Shown in pieces: positions 1 to 9,383 of a stretch of DNA of 64,000 nucleotides. The notes beneath the pieces were generated by a model that saw only the letters and a program-made list of their open reading frames with translations, had not been told where the DNA came from and did no database searches. The position numbers and the translations under genes are program-made. How positions within the stretch are numbered: position 1 is the first letter of the stretch; every line of letters starts with the position of its first letter. This stretch comes from Methylobacillus sp. MM3 (GTDB lineage Bacteria; Pseudomonadota; Gammaproteobacteria; Burkholderiales; Methylophilaceae): assembly GCF_001645185.1 (NCBI RefSeq), contig NZ_LXTQ01000057.1:116381-180380 (forward strand), in the 5' to 3' direction.

Positions 1-361
1 TTTGCAGCGTTTCCGCGACATGGGCACGAAGGTGTCCATCGACGATTTCGGCACCGGCTATTCTTCCCTGGGATACCTGAAGAGCTTCCCCATCGATTCG
101 CTCAAGATCGACCGCTCGTTCGTGCGCGATGTACCCAGGGATAGCGATGACGTGGCGATCACCCAGGCCATCATCGCGATGGCGCATAGCCTCAATTTGA
201 CCGTGATTGCCGAAGGTGTTGAAAACGAGGAACAGCTCGAATTCCTGCGCAAGCAGGGGTGCGACCAGGTGCAAGGGTATTTGATGAGTCCGCCCGTGCC
301 TGCCGAGGAGTTCGTCCGGCTGCTCGATCCGGGTTATCTTGCGCGGATAACGGCGGCTTGA
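1..361 (+). CDS. EAL-domain cyclic-di-GMP phosphodiesterase, C-terminal end (5' partial)
   Basis: The reading frame enters from the left edge, so only the last 119 residues or so are visible. They match the C-terminal half of an EAL domain, which hydrolyses the second messenger c-di-GMP to pGpG. Visible EAL hallmarks are DDFGTGYSSL (metal-binding Asp pair and loop 6), LKIDRSFV (catalytic Lys), AEGVE (metal-binding Glu) and QGYLMSPP, so this half keeps the residues expected of an active enzyme. The stop TGA is at 359-361. Upstream sensory or GGDEF domains cannot be judged. The gene converges on sthA with a 9-base gap. c-di-GMP often controls exopolysaccharide, but a link to the EPS locus 16 kb away is only conjecture. 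Confidence 0.93.
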   Translation, partial: LQRFRDMGTKVSIDDFGTGYSSLGYLKSFPIDSLKIDRSFVRDVPRDSDDVAITQAIIAMAHSLNLTVIAEGVENEEQLEFLRKQGCDQVQGYLMSPPVPAEEFVRLLDPGYLARITAA

Positions 362-370
362 GGTGGTGCT

Positions 371-1759
371 CTAAACCCGCATCTTGTTCCAGCAATCCAG
401 CGCCGCGATCTTGTAGGTTTCCGCCAGGGTCGGATAGTTGAATACCGCTTCCACCAGGTAATCCAGCGTACCGTTCAGGCTGATGACGGCCTGGCCGATA
501 TGTATCAGCTCGGTCGCGCTCTCGCCAAAAATATGTACGCCGAGCACGCGTCTGTCTTCCAGTCCGCAGATGATCTTCAGCATGCCTTCTTCCAGCCGCA
601 GGATTTGGCCGCGCGCCGTTTCCCGGAAGCGGGCCACGCCTACCTCATAAGGAATGTTGTCCTTGGTGAGCTGCTGCTCGGTCGCACCCACCATGCTGAT
701 TTCCGGGATACTGTAGATGCCGAAGGGAAAGTGTTCCGGCACGCAGGCCGAGGTCTTGTCCCATGCATGGCACGCGGCCAGCCGCCCTTGCTCCATCGAT
801 GTCGAGGCCAGGCTGGGAAAGCCGATCACATCGCCGGCGGCATAAATATGCGGCACCTCGGTGGTGTAGCAGTAGTCGACCTTGATGCGGCCGCGTTCGT
901 CCGCCGTCAGCCCGGCGTTTTCCAGTTTCAATGCATCCGTGGCCCCTTGCCGCCCGGCGGCGAACATGACGATGTCCGCGACCACGCGCTTGCCGCTGGC
1001 CATGATCATCTCGACGTCATCGTCGCCGTTACGCCGCATCGAAGCGACCTTCTCGCCCAGCCGCAGCGTGACTTGCCGCGCGCGCAGGCTGTGCATCAAT
1101 TCATCGACGACTTCGCGGTCTAGAAAGTCCAGCATCTGCGGGCGGCTGTCGATCAGCGTGACCTTGACATCCAGCGCGCTGAACATCGCGGCATACTCGA
1201 CGCCAATCACGCCGGCGCCGACGATGGCCATGGTCCTGGGAATCTTTTTAAGGTTGAGGATGCCGTCGCTGTCGATGATGTAGCCATCGTCAAACGGAAT
1301 ATCGGCGGGCCGCGAGGGCGTGGTGCCGGTGGCAATGACCATCTTTTCCGCCGATAGCTCGCTTATTTCGCCATCGTGGCCGGTGACATGGAGGGTATGC
1401 GGATCATGAAAGGCGGCGATACCGTGCATTACGGTCACGCCATTGCGCGCCAATTGGCTCTCGATCACGCCGACTTCGTTGCGTATCGTGATCTGCAGGC
1501 GCTGCATCAGATCGTCGATGGTGAGGTTTTGCTTGAGCCGGTAGCTCTGGCCGTAAAGGCCGCGCTGGGTCCAGCCGGTGAGATAGAGCACGGCTTCGCG
1601 CAAGGTCTTGCTGGGGATCGTGCCGGTATGGACGGTGACGCCGCCGACCACGTTGCGGTTCTCGATCAGGGCGACGCTCTTGCCCAGCTTGGCGGCCTGG
1701 ATCGCGGCGCGCTGACCTGCGGGTCCGCTGCCGATGACGATGAAGTCGAAGTTCAACAT
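371..1759 (-). CDS. sthA: Soluble pyridine nucleotide transhydrogenase (Si-specific)
   Basis: A 462-residue FAD flavoprotein of the disulfide-reductase superfamily, expected to interconvert NADPH and NADH in the cytoplasm. The N-terminus has the FAD-binding GSGPAGQRAA motif, the middle has the second Rossmann motif GAGVIGVEYAAMF, and the C-terminal part carries YAAGDVIGFPSLAS and GIYSIPEISMVG, all typical of SthA. Length and motif order fit the family. The position equivalent to the redox CxxxxC of lipoamide dehydrogenase reads GGVTVHTGTIPSK, with no cysteine at all. That excludes a disulfide reductase and is more extreme than Escherichia coli SthA, which I recall keeping one Cys. It stands alone, downstream of the isc operon on the same strand and 139 bases from fdx. 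Confidence 0.9.
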   Translation of the reverse strand: MLNFDFIVIGSGPAGQRAAIQAAKLGKSVALIENRNVVGGVTVHTGTIPSKTLREAVLYLTGWTQRGLYGQSYRLKQNLTIDDLMQRLQITIRNEVGVIESQLARNGVTVMHGIAAFHDPHTLHVTGHDGEISELSAEKMVIATGTTPSRPADIPFDDGYIIDSDGILNLKKIPRTMAIVGAGVIGVEYAAMFSALDVKVTLIDSRPQMLDFLDREVVDELMHSLRARQVTLRLGEKVASMRRNGDDDVEMIMASGKRVVADIVMFAAGRQGATDALKLENAGLTADERGRIKVDYCYTTEVPHIYAAGDVIGFPSLASTSMEQGRLAACHAWDKTSACVPEHFPFGIYSIPEISMVGATEQQLTKDNIPYEVGVARFRETARGQILRLEEGMLKIICGLEDRRVLGVHIFGESATELIHIGQAVISLNGTLDYLVEAVFNYPTLAETYKIAALDCWNKMRV

Positions 1760-1898
1760 GAATGGGTCTTCCCTGACTGTTTTTATTCAGGGTAGACCAG
1801 ATATGAGCTTCCTACAAGGCATAGCCTTGGGGCAGGCGCTGCTGGCAGCGAGCCCTTGAGCCGGGGTGATGTTGACTGCCGGGAACGCGGGCGTTGCT

Positions 1899-2240
1899 CT
1901 AGCGATGGCCTTCCTTGGCCATGTTGATGGAGTATTTGGGAATTTCCACCACGAGATCGGTGGTATCGACGATGGCCTGGCAGGACAGGCGCGAGGTGGG
2001 CTCCAGGCCCCATGCCTTGTCCAGCAGATCCTCTTCCTTTTCTTCGGGAGCGTTCAGCGACTGGTATCCTTCGCGCACGACTACGTGGCAAGTGGTGCAG
2101 GCGCAGGCTTTTTCGCATGCGTGATCGATGTCGATATGATGTTCGAGCATGTTGTCGCAGATGGACATGCCGGGCTTGGCTTCGAAGGCGGCGCCTTCGG
2201 GGCAGAGTTCCTCGTGCGGCAGAACGATGATTTGCGGCAT
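1899..2240 (-). CDS. fdx: ISC-type [2Fe-2S] ferredoxin
   Basis: A 113-residue adrenodoxin-type ferredoxin, the last gene of the isc operon. It supplies electrons for Fe-S cluster assembly on IscU. Cluster ligands C42, C48, C51 and C87 lie in ACEKACACTTCH and RLSCQ, the same spacing as E. coli Fdx; C46 is also present. The acidic stretch APEEKEEDLLDKAW typical of this class follows. The start is 1 base from the end of hscA, so it is co-transcribed and probably translationally coupled. No iscX was found between fdx and sthA. Confidence 0.95.
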   Translation of the reverse strand: MPQIIVLPHEELCPEGAAFEAKPGMSICDNMLEHHIDIDHACEKACACTTCHVVVREGYQSLNAPEEKEEDLLDKAWGLEPTSRLSCQAIVDTTDLVVEIPKYSINMAKEGHR

Positions 2241-2241
2241 T

Positions 2242-4107
2242 TCAGACCTTTATTTCGTCGAGTTTGTGGCCGGTCAGGGCTTGTTTGATGGAAGCATCCA
2301 TGCGGCGGCCGGCAAAGGTTTCGGAGGCGTGGTTGAGCGCCTCCATGCTTGCGGTAATCGCTTGAGGATCGGTGCCGGAAATTGCATTGTGCAGAGCCTG
2401 CATGTGAGACTCCAGTTCTGCCCGTTCAGTGGCTTCGAGCAATGCATCGCCATCCTGCTCCAAGGCCGCGCGAATCGCTTCGAGCAAGCGCTCGGCTTCC
2501 ACCTGGGCTTCCCGCAACGCGCGCGCCAGCTTGTCCTCTTCGGCGTGAGAAAACGAGGATTGGAGCATATTGGCGATGGCGTCGTCGGAGAGGCCATAAG
2601 ACGGCTTCACCACGACATGCGCCTCTACGCCGCAGGTCTGCTCGCGTGCGGAAACCGACAGCAAGCCGTCGGCATCGACCTGGAAAGCCACGCGTATGCG
2701 CGCAGCGCCTGCCGCCATGGGCGGAATCCCGCGCAATTCGAAACGCGCCAGCGAGCGGCAATCGGACACCAGCTCGCGCTCGCCTTGCACCACATGTATG
2801 CTCATCGCAGTCTGACCGTCTTTGAAGGTAGTGAAATCCTGCGCGCGGGCAACGGGAATCGTGGAGTTGCGCGGAATCACTTTCTCGGTCAGGCCGCCCA
2901 TGGTTTCGAGCCCGAGCGAGAGCGGAATCACATCGAGCAGAAGGAGTTCGTTTTCGTTCTTGTTGCCGGCCAGCACGTTTGCCTGGATCGCCGCGCCGAG
3001 CGCCACGACCTTGTCGGGATCGAGATTGGTCAGCGGTTCCCGCTTGAAGAATTCAGCGACGGCATGCTGGATCTGCGGCATGCGCGTCGAACCGCCCACC
3101 ATCACCACGCCCTGTACATCTTCGATGCTGATGCCCGCGTCGCGCAAGGCTTTGCGGGTCGGCGTCAGTGTCTTGTTGACGAGATGCTGCGTTAGTTCGT
3201 TGAAAGTCGCGCTATCCAGCGTCTGGTCGATGACCTCTCCGGTCGAGAGCACGCAGGTGATGCGCGTTTCGGCATGGTCGGTGAGCTGTTCCTTGGCTTC
3301 GCGGGCCTTGGTCAGCAGCAGCCGGGTATCTTCCGGGCCCACTGGCGGCACCTGCGCTTTTTCCAGCATCCAGCAGAAGATGCGACGGTCAAAATCGTCG
3401 CCGCCGAGAGCGGAGTCGCCGTTGGTGGCGAGCACCTCGAACACACCCTTGGAGAGACGCAGGATAGAGACGTCGAACGTCCCGCCGCCCAGATCGTAGA
3501 TGACAAACACGCCCTCGGAGGCGTTATCCAGTCCGTAAGCGACGGCGGCGGCGGTGGGTTCGTTCAGCAGGCGCAGTACATTGAGTCCCGCAAGTTGTGC
3601 CGCGTCCTTGGTTGCCTGGCGTTGCGCGTCGTCAAAGTAGGCCGGAACGGTAATCACCGCGCCGGTCAGTTCGCCGCCCAGCGATTTTTCGGCCCGGGCT
3701 TTCAGTGTCTTGAGAATTTCGGCGGAAATCTCCACCGGATTTTTGATGCCGGCGACGGTACTCAGTTGCAACATGCCCGGCGCATCGACGAAACGGTAGG
3801 GATAGTGTCCGATGTCGGCGATGTCATGCACGCCGCGCCCCATGAAGCGCTTCACGGAAACGATGGTGTTTTGCGGGTCGCGGCTTTGCTGGGCTTGCGC
3901 CGCATGGCCGACATCAACGCCGGATGCGAGGTAATGCACGACGGACGGCAGCAAGGCATGGCCTTCTTCGTCATGCAGCACAACGCTCATGCCGCTGCGC
4001 ACGGTGGCGACCAGCGAGTTGGTCGTGCCGAGGTCGATGCCTACCGCCAGGCGATGCTGGTGCGGGACGGCGCTTTTTCCGGGTTCGGAGATTTGCAATA
4101 GGGCCAT
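2242..4107 (-). CDS. hscA: Fe-S cluster assembly Hsp70 chaperone HscA
   Basis: A 621-residue Hsp70-family ATPase that works with HscB to release the nascent cluster from IscU. The nucleotide-binding domain shows [13 protein letters not shown] near residue 22, the phosphate-2 motif [13 protein letters not shown] and [12 protein letters not shown] substrate-binding domain and helical lid follow to the C-terminus. The length is that of HscA rather than DnaK, and it lacks the long acidic DnaK tail. It lies between hscB and fdx. Its client peptide LPPVK is present in the IscU encoded here (residues 99-103), so the chaperone pair looks functional. The 144 bases before the start, towards hscB, hold a repeat-like sequence. 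Confidence 0.96.
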   Translation of the reverse strand: MALLQISEPGKSAVPHQHRLAVGIDLGTTNSLVATVRSGMSVVLHDEEGHALLPSVVHYLASGVDVGHAAQAQQSRDPQNTIVSVKRFMGRGVHDIADIGHYPYRFVDAPGMLQLSTVAGIKNPVEISAEILKTLKARAEKSLGGELTGAVITVPAYFDDAQRQATKDAAQLAGLNVLRLLNEPTAAAVAYGLDNASEGVFVIYDLGGGTFDVSILRLSKGVFEVLATNGDSALGGDDFDRRIFCWMLEKAQVPPVGPEDTRLLLTKAREAKEQLTDHAETRITCVLSTGEVIDQTLDSATFNELTQHLVNKTLTPTRKALRDAGISIEDVQGVVMVGGSTRMPQIQHAVAEFFKREPLTNLDPDKVVALGAAIQANVLAGNKNENELLLLDVIPLSLGLETMGGLTEKVIPRNSTIPVARAQDFTTFKDGQTAMSIHVVQGERELVSDCRSLARFELRGIPPMAAGAARIRVAFQVDADGLLSVSAREQTCGVEAHVVVKPSYGLSDDAIANMLQSSFSHAEEDKLARALREAQVEAERLLEAIRAALEQDGDALLEATERAELESHMQALHNAISGTDPQAITASMEALNHASETFAGRRMDASIKQALTGHKLDEIKV

Positions 4108-4116
4108 AACTTGTTT

Positions 4117-4148
4117 ACCGCCAGGACGCCAGGGGCGCCGAGAAAAGC
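4117..4148. repeat. Short GCCAGG-type intergenic repeat between hscB and hscA
   Basis: The intergenic stretch contains spaced copies of CGCCAGG/CGCCAGGG followed by GCGCCGAGAAAAGC. From memory this resembles the 'accgccaagacgccaag' family of dispersed intergenic repeats of many environmental bacteria. It is followed by a small dyad, CTCGAT-AGCG-ATCGAG, at about 4153-4168. It splits the otherwise compact isc operon. Only one copy was noticed in this window, so its repeat nature rests on recall. Confidence 0.4.
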
Positions 4149-4251
4149 AGGGGCTCGATAGCGATCGAGGGGTTCGCGAAAAAGTACGATTTTTTGCAGT
4201 TCAATTCGGTTTCCGGCTTGACGCTTCCGGCGCGTTGACGATTCAAGATAT

Positions 4252-4782
4252 TCATTCTTCCAGCGCCTCGATGGCGCGTTCGATTTCGTCTTGCACTTTA
4301 TCAAGAAAGCGCAGCTTGCGTACGATGCCTGCGGCGCGCGGATAATCGCGCTGCTCGTCGATGGCGGCCCGCAATTCCGATTCCTGCGAGGTAGCTTCGC
4401 GGTTTATTTCCAGCAATAATTTCTCGAGGGCAGAGATGTCGAGCGCAGAGCGCGCTTCATCAATGGCTTCGCGCCACTCCATTTGCTGCATCAAAAAGTC
4501 CGCGGGCATCGCGGTATTGGTTTCTTCCTGCGTGTCGATTCCCTGCAATTGCAGCAGGTAGCGGGCGCGAGAAACGGGAGACTTCAGCGTCTGATAGGCC
4601 TCGTTGGCGTGCGTCGCCCATTGCATCGAGCGTAGCCGTTCGGCGGACGTTGCCGCAGCAAAGCGATCGGGATGCACTTCGCCTTGCAACTTGCGGTAGC
4701 TCTGGTCGAGCAGCGTCCGGTCAATGGCAAAGCTCGTCGGCAGATCGAACAGTTCGAAGTGGTTCTGGTGGATATCAAGCAT
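4252..4782 (-). CDS. hscB: Fe-S cluster assembly J-domain co-chaperone HscB
   Basis: A 176-residue co-chaperone. The N-terminal J domain has the essential HPD triad at residues 37-39 (EVHPDRFAAAT), which stimulates the HscA ATPase. The C-terminal helical domain (from about residue 85) binds IscU and includes FLMQQMEWREAIDEA, typical of HscB. The gene lies between iscA (71 bases upstream) and hscA (144 bases downstream). Family, size and position all agree. Confidence 0.95.
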   Translation of the reverse strand: MLDIHQNHFELFDLPTSFAIDRTLLDQSYRKLQGEVHPDRFAAATSAERLRSMQWATHANEAYQTLKSPVSRARYLLQLQGIDTQEETNTAMPADFLMQQMEWREAIDEARSALDISALEKLLLEINREATSQESELRAAIDEQRDYPRAAGIVRKLRFLDKVQDEIERAIEALEE

Positions 4783-4853
4783 TCAATTAGCCATCCGCGT
4801 GCCACTGTCAGCGATGCGTCCGGGCTGCGCGCTGACAGCTAATCGCCCTATGC

Positions 4854-5177
4854 CTATACCGTGAAGCTTTCGCCGCAGCCGCAACTGTCCTTGACGTTGG
4901 GGTTGTTGAATTTGAAGCCTTCGTTCAGGCCTTCCTTGGTGTAGTCCAGTTCGGTGCCGTCCAGATACGTCAGGCTTTTCGGGTCGATCAGCACCTTGAC
5001 GCCGTGGCTTTCGAAAGTCACATCTTCCGGCAGGATTTCATCCGAGAATTCCAGCGTATACGCCATGCCCGAGCAGCCGGAGGTTCTCACGCCTAGGCGC
5101 AAGCCTACGCCCTTGCCGCGGTTGGCGAGGAATTTCTGCACGCGGTCGGCCGCGGATTCAGTCAGGGTAATTGCCAT
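4854..5177 (-). CDS. iscA: Iron-sulfur cluster assembly protein IscA
   Basis: A 107-residue A-type carrier that receives Fe-S clusters from IscU and passes them to apo-proteins. The three conserved cysteines are C35 (SGCSGMAY) and C99/C101 (DSCGCGESF). Length equals the E. coli protein. The start is 4 bases after the iscU stop, consistent with one transcript. Confidence 0.97.
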   Translation of the reverse strand: MAITLTESAADRVQKFLANRGKGVGLRLGVRTSGCSGMAYTLEFSDEILPEDVTFESHGVKVLIDPKSLTYLDGTELDYTKEGLNEGFKFNNPNVKDSCGCGESFTV

Positions 5178-5181
5178 GGCT

Positions 5182-5598
5182 TCAAGCTTCCTGTTTGGCG
5201 GGTTCGATATCGACGCCGCCGCCGGATTTTTGTTTCAGATCGGCGATCGCGGCCTTGATCGCATCTTCCGCCAGCACCGAGCAGTGAATCTTGACCGGCG
5301 GTAGGGCCAGTTCTTCGGCGATGGCAGAATTCTTGATCTCCATTGCCTGATCCAGCGTCTTGCCTTTAAGCCATTCGGTCACCAGCGATGAGGATGCGAT
5401 CGCGGAGCCGCAACCATAAGTCTTGAACTTGGCGTCCTCGATCACGCCATCGTCGCCGACGCGGATTTGCAGCTTCATCACATCGCCGCAAGCGGGCGCG
5501 CCCACCATGCCGGTGCCGACATGCGGGTCGTTCTTGTCGAGCGCGCCGACGTTGCGGGGGTTTTCGTAGTGGTCCAGGACCTTGTCGCTGTATGCCAT
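5182..5598 (-). CDS. iscU: Fe-S cluster assembly scaffold IscU
   Basis: A 138-residue scaffold on which the [2Fe-2S] cluster is built from IscS-derived sulfur and iron. Cluster ligands C37, C63 and C106 are present, with D39 and H105. The HscA-recognition peptide LPPVK sits at residues 99-103. A short C-terminal extension ([15 protein letters not shown]) is not part of the fold. It lies between iscS (27 bases) and iscA in the standard isc order. Confidence 0.97.
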   Translation of the reverse strand: MAYSDKVLDHYENPRNVGALDKNDPHVGTGMVGAPACGDVMKLQIRVGDDGVIEDAKFKTYGCGSAIASSSLVTEWLKGKTLDQAMEIKNSAIAEELALPPVKIHCSVLAEDAIKAAIADLKQKSGGGVDIEPAKQEA

Positions 5599-5625
5599 GA
5601 TGTTTTCCTTAATTCCGTGAATCTT

Positions 5626-6840
5626 TTAGTGAGCGGCCCATTGGACGGATTCGAGGTCGATGCCATCCTGGAACATTTCCCACAGCGGGGAAAGCTCACG
5701 CAGTTTGCCGATCTTGCTCTTCATCAGTTCTACGGTGTAGTCGATTTCTTCCTCGGTGGTGAAGCGTCCGATGGAGAAACGGATCGAGCTGTGCGCCAGT
5801 TCGTCGGAACGGCCCAGCGCGCGCAGCACATACGAGGGCTCCAGGCTGGCGGAAGTGCAGGCCGAACCGGACGAAACCGCGATGTCCTTTACCGCCATGA
5901 TCAGCGATTCGCCTTCGACGAAATTGAAGCTGATATTCAGGTTGTGCGGCACGCGTTGCTTGAGGTCGCCGTTGACGTAGACCTCTTCGATGCCTTGCAG
6001 GCCGGCCAGCAGCCGGTCGCGCAGGCGGCGGACGCGGGCGTTTTCCAGTTCCATTTCTTCCTTGGCGATGCGGAAGGCTTCGCCCATGCCGACGATCTGG
6101 TGCGGCGCCAGCGTGCCGGAACGCATGCCACGCTCGTGGCCGCCGCCGTGCATTTGCGCTTCGATGCGGACTCTGGGCTTGCGGCGAACATACAGCGCGC
6201 CTATCCCCTTGGGGCCGTAGGTCTTGTGCGCGGAGAAGCTCATGAGGTCGACCGGCAGTTTTTCCAGGTCGATTTCCACCTTGCCGGTGGCTTGCGCGGC
6301 GTCGACGTGGAAGATGATGCCGCGTTCGCGACACAGGTTGCCGATGGTTTCGATGTCCTGAATGACGCCGATTTCGTTGTTGACCATCATCACCGAGGCA
6401 AAGATGGTGTCCGGGCGCAGAGCGGCACGGAATTTTTCGATATCCACCAGGCCGTTGGGCTCCGGTTGCAGATAGGTCGCTTCGAAGCCCTGGCGTTCGA
6501 GTTCGCGGAACGGGTCGATCACGGCCTTGTGTTCGGTCTGCACGGTGACAATGTGCTTGCCCTTGCCCGAGTAGAAGTGCGCGGCACCCTTGATCGCGAG
6601 GTTGTCGGACTCGGTTGCGCCGGAAGTCCAGACGATTTCGCGCGGATCGCAATTGACCAGCGCCGCGACCTGCACGCGCGCGTTTTCCACGGCTTCTTCC
6701 GCTGCCCAGCCAAACGGATGCGAGCGGCTGGCAGGGTTGCCGAATTGTTCGGTCAGATACGGAATCATCTTTTCCGCAACGCGCGGGTCCACCGGGGTGG
6801 TGGCCGAGTAGTCCAGGTAGATCGGGGTCTTTACACTCAT
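5626..6840 (-). CDS. iscS: Cysteine desulfurase IscS
   Basis: A 404-residue PLP enzyme, exactly the length of E. coli IscS. It converts cysteine to alanine and carries the sulfur as a persulfide. The PLP lysine is K206 ([12 protein letters not shown]) and the persulfide cysteine is C328 ([14 protein letters not shown]) in the long flexible loop of group I desulfurases. It ends with the IscU-interacting tail (LESVQWAAH). It is the housekeeping copy; a second, less similar desulfurase gene precedes it by 9 bases. Confidence 0.97.
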   Translation of the reverse strand: MSVKTPIYLDYSATTPVDPRVAEKMIPYLTEQFGNPASRSHPFGWAAEEAVENARVQVAALVNCDPREIVWTSGATESDNLAIKGAAHFYSGKGKHIVTVQTEHKAVIDPFRELERQGFEATYLQPEPNGLVDIEKFRAALRPDTIFASVMMVNNEIGVIQDIETIGNLCRERGIIFHVDAAQATGKVEIDLEKLPVDLMSFSAHKTYGPKGIGALYVRRKPRVRIEAQMHGGGHERGMRSGTLAPHQIVGMGEAFRIAKEEMELENARVRRLRDRLLAGLQGIEEVYVNGDLKQRVPHNLNISFNFVEGESLIMAVKDIAVSSGSACTSASLEPSYVLRALGRSDELAHSSIRFSIGRFTTEEEIDYTVELMKSKIGKLRELSPLWEMFQDGIDLESVQWAAH

Positions 6841-6849
6841 GCTTCTTCC

Positions 6850-8001
6850 TCAAACCGCCAATGCGGCCATTCGTTTCAATCGTAAAAGCTCGTTTTCCAG
6901 CGCCAGCAAAAAGCCGTCGATCTGTTGGGCGGTATTGTCCGCCCCGAGACTGACGCGTACCGCACCGCGTGCGAATTCCGGGTCTACACCCATCGCCAGC
7001 AGCACATGGCTGGGCTCGGTGCTGTCGCTGGAACAGGCCGAACCGCTCGCAATCGCAAAGCCTTTCTTGTCCATCGCTACTACCAGCGTTTCGCCTTCGA
7101 TGTTGGGGAAGGCAAAAAAACTGGTGTTCGGCAATCGTGCGCTTTCGCCGCCGAAAATCGTGGCACCCAGGCGGCGCAACCCTGTTTCCAGGCGATTGCG
7201 CAGGTTTTCGATCGTGGCGATGCGATCATTCAGTTCGCGCTGCGCCAATTCGCATGCCAGGCCGAAGCCGACAATGGCAGCAATATTTTCCGTTCCGCTG
7301 CGCAGGCCTTTTTCCTGGCCGCCGCCATACAGGAGCGGCCTGATATCTACCCGCTTGTCCAGCACCAGTGCACCTGCACCTTGCGGACCGTGTATCTTGT
7401 GCGCCGACAGGCTCATCGCGTTCGCGCCGAGCGCATTGAAATCCAGCGCTATCTTGCCTAGCGCCTGCACAGCATCGGTATGCAACAAGGCACCATGCCG
7501 ACGGCATATTTCGGCGATGGCCGGAATGTCCTGGAGCACGCCGGTCTCGTTGTTGGCTGCCATCACGGAAACCAGAGCCGTTTTCTGCTGCAATACTTCA
7601 TTCAGACTATCCAGCGCGATGCGACCGTTTTCATCCACCTGGATTCTGGCAATCTTCCATCCGCGTCCCATCAGGTACTGCGCCGGGCGATAAACCGCAG
7701 GATGCTCGATAGTGCTTACCGCAATGCTGGTAGGCGCTTGCGCCGCCGCAACCCCTTGTATGGCAAGATTATCCGCTTCGGTTCCGCCGCTGGTAAATAC
7801 TACTTGAGTAGGATGTGCGCCTACCGTATCCGCGACCTGAGCGCGCGCATTCTCAACGGCTTGCCGCGCATGCCTTCCAAAACTGTGGCGACTGGTCGGG
7901 TTGCCTTGCGGATGCTGCAAAAAGGGCAGCATGGCATCAAGAACACGAAGGTCGAGCGCAGTCGTGGCGTTGTGGTCGAGATATACGGCGGAGTTGCTCA
8001 T
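6850..8001 (-). CDS. Second cysteine desulfurase (NifS/IscS-like)
   Basis: A 383-residue aminotransferase class V protein encoded between iscR and iscS. The PLP lysine is K202 (SLSAHKIHGPQGAG) and the catalytic cysteine is C323 (ASGSACSSDSTEPSHV), so both active-site residues are kept. It is shorter than IscS, begins SNSAVYLDHNATT and lacks the IscS C-terminal tail, which places it with NifS-like group I enzymes rather than as a recent copy of iscS. It should be co-transcribed with the isc genes. It could feed sulfur to another acceptor or work under stress; the sequence does not decide. Calling it nifS would overstate the evidence because no nif genes are nearby. Confidence 0.9.
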   Translation of the reverse strand: MSNSAVYLDHNATTALDLRVLDAMLPFLQHPQGNPTSRHSFGRHARQAVENARAQVADTVGAHPTQVVFTSGGTEADNLAIQGVAAAQAPTSIAVSTIEHPAVYRPAQYLMGRGWKIARIQVDENGRIALDSLNEVLQQKTALVSVMAANNETGVLQDIPAIAEICRRHGALLHTDAVQALGKIALDFNALGANAMSLSAHKIHGPQGAGALVLDKRVDIRPLLYGGGQEKGLRSGTENIAAIVGFGLACELAQRELNDRIATIENLRNRLETGLRRLGATIFGGESARLPNTSFFAFPNIEGETLVVAMDKKGFAIASGSACSSDSTEPSHVLLAMGVDPEFARGAVRVSLGADNTAQQIDGFLLALENELLRLKRMAALAV

Positions 8002-8021
8002 GGCAATGCGGCCGGCTACCC

Positions 8022-8492
8022 TCAGGCAGCGACTGCCTGCGGCGTACGCTCGCGGCGCTTCGGCTCGGGGATGACAATCTTGCCGCCGCTCTTTTGCGAA
8101 GCTACCAGTTCGGCCAGGCTGACGCCGGACAAGTATTCAAGAATCTTGACGTTAAGGCTGGCCCACAGGTCATGGGTCATGCAGCGGTGTTCGTCGTGGC
8201 AGTTTTCGTTGCCGCCGCACTGGGTAGCGTCGATCTGCTCGTCCACGGCTGTAATGATGTCGGAGACCGAAATGCTGTCGAGCGGCTTGGCGATGCGATA
8301 GCCGCCACCGGGCCCACGCACGCTCTTGACCAATCCATTGCGGCGCAGACGGCTGAAAAGTTGTTCGAGATACGACAGGGAAATCTCCTGCCGCTCGCTG
8401 ATTCCTGCCAGCGTGACGGGGCGGTCGACTTCGTTCAAGGCCAAGTCGAGCATGGCTGTCACGGCAAAACGGCCTTTGGTGGTCAGGCGCAT
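8022..8492 (-). CDS. iscR: Fe-S cluster-responsive Rrf2 regulator IscR
   Basis: A 156-residue Rrf2-family repressor, first gene of the isc operon. The winged helix-turn-helix occupies residues 1-80 ([37 protein letters not shown]). The [2Fe-2S] ligands C92, C98, C104 and H107 are all present in a [16 protein letters not shown] segment at the E. coli spacing. It is known to repress its own operon when holding a cluster. A matching promoter and operator-like sequence lie just upstream (8528-8560). The C-terminus ends in a basic [11 protein letters not shown] tail. Confidence 0.96.
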   Translation of the reverse strand: MRLTTKGRFAVTAMLDLALNEVDRPVTLAGISERQEISLSYLEQLFSRLRRNGLVKSVRGPGGGYRIAKPLDSISVSDIITAVDEQIDATQCGGNENCHDEHRCMTHDLWASLNVKILEYLSGVSLAELVASQKSGGKIVIPEPKRRERTPQAVAA

Positions 8493-8527
8493 AAAAGTTA
8501 CTCCGGTAAGGGATGCGAGAGGACTAA

Positions 8528-8556
8528 ATTCTACAAAACCTTAGTTATTTAGTCAA
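8528..8556 (-). promoter_or_regulatory. Sigma-70 promoter of the isc operon
   Basis: Reading the minus strand, TTGACT (8556-8551) is followed by a 17-base spacer and TAGAAT (8533-8528), a near-consensus -35/-10 pair. It lies 36 bases upstream of the iscR start. No other comparable promoter was seen in the gap between iscR and cysE. Confidence 0.7.
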
Positions 8557-8560
8557 CTAT
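8536..8560 (-). promoter_or_regulatory. Candidate type 1 IscR binding site over the isc -35 region
   Basis: The minus-strand 25-mer begins ATAGTTGACTAAAT and ends AACTAAGG plus TTT. The left half fits the E. coli type 1 IscR consensus (ATASYYGACTRWWW) at every position. The right half matches about two thirds of positions. It covers the -35 hexamer, where cluster-bound IscR would block RNA polymerase. Autoregulation is well established for IscR; binding here is inferred. Confidence 0.55.
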
Positions 8561-8573
8561 TACCGGCCCGGGT

Positions 8574-9326
8574 TCAGTCGACGATCTTGTTCAGATAATT
8601 GACGTCGAAGGCCTCGGCGACCTCCTTGTCGGTCTCGACGTCGCCGCCGAGTTTGGCGAGCTGTTGCGCCATTTCCTGCAGGCGTTTGTCCTGTTCCGCG
8701 GCATGATCGAGCAGGGCGTGGATAGCCTTCGCCATCGGATCGTTCATATCGTCGGAAACGGCATAGGCGGAAAAGCCGATTTTCTGCGCCATGTCGTCGC
8801 GTTGCCGGGCTTTTTCCTGGTCCAGGATGCGCGCCGGAATACCGACTGCCGTCGCGCCTGCCGGTACGTCTTTCACGACGACGGCATTGGAGCCGATCTT
8901 GGCTTCTTCGCCCACCGTGATCGGGCCGAGCACCTTGGCGCCCGCGCCGATGACGACGCCTCTTTCAAGCGTCGGATGGCGTTTGCCTTTTTTCCAGGAA
9001 GTGCCGCCCAGCGTCACCCCGTGATACAGCGTGCAGTCGTCGCCGATCACCGCCGTTTCGCCAATGACGACGCCCATGCCGTGATCGATGAATACGCGGC
9101 GTCCGATGGTGGCGCCAGGATGGATCTCGATGCCGGTCAGCCAGCGGCCGATGTGCGAGGAGAAGCGTGCCATCCAGCGCAACTTGCAATGCCAGAGCCA
9201 GTGCGAGAAACGGTGGAGAATGAGCGCATGGACGCCCGGGTAAGTGGTGAGCACTTCCCAATGCGTGCGTGCGGCCGGGTCCCGTTCGAACACGACGGCG
9301 ATGTCTTCGCGCAAATGATTGAACAT
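8574..9326 (-). CDS. cysE: Serine O-acetyltransferase
   Basis: A 250-residue enzyme that acetylates L-serine with acetyl-CoA, the first step of cysteine synthesis. An N-terminal helical part ([25 protein letters not shown]) precedes the left-handed beta-helix with hexapeptide repeats from about residue 65. Signature segments are [34 protein letters not shown] and a C-terminal tail that usually binds cysteine synthase and cysteine in feedback control. It lies just upstream of iscR on the same strand, a frequent association because cysteine is the sulfur donor for the Isc system; it is separated from the operon by the iscR promoter. Confidence 0.95.
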   Translation of the reverse strand: MFNHLREDIAVVFERDPAARTHWEVLTTYPGVHALILHRFSHWLWHCKLRWMARFSSHIGRWLTGIEIHPGATIGRRVFIDHGMGVVIGETAVIGDDCTLYHGVTLGGTSWKKGKRHPTLERGVVIGAGAKVLGPITVGEEAKIGSNAVVVKDVPAGATAVGIPARILDQEKARQRDDMAQKIGFSAYAVSDDMNDPMAKAIHALLDHAAEQDKRLQEMAQQLAKLGGDVETDKEVAEAFDVNYLNKIVD

Positions 9327-9383
9327 GCGTTAGCTACGCTAGTTGAATGAAAAGTCTAGTATTTTGCCATAAATACAGACCTC

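Noticed and set aside
1760..1898. iscX gene expected after fdx
   Set aside because: No frame in this gap resembles IscX; the operon ends at fdx here.
5467..6885. Long plus-strand open frame over iscU and iscS
   Set aside because: It is an antisense shadow of well-supported genes and has no family similarity.
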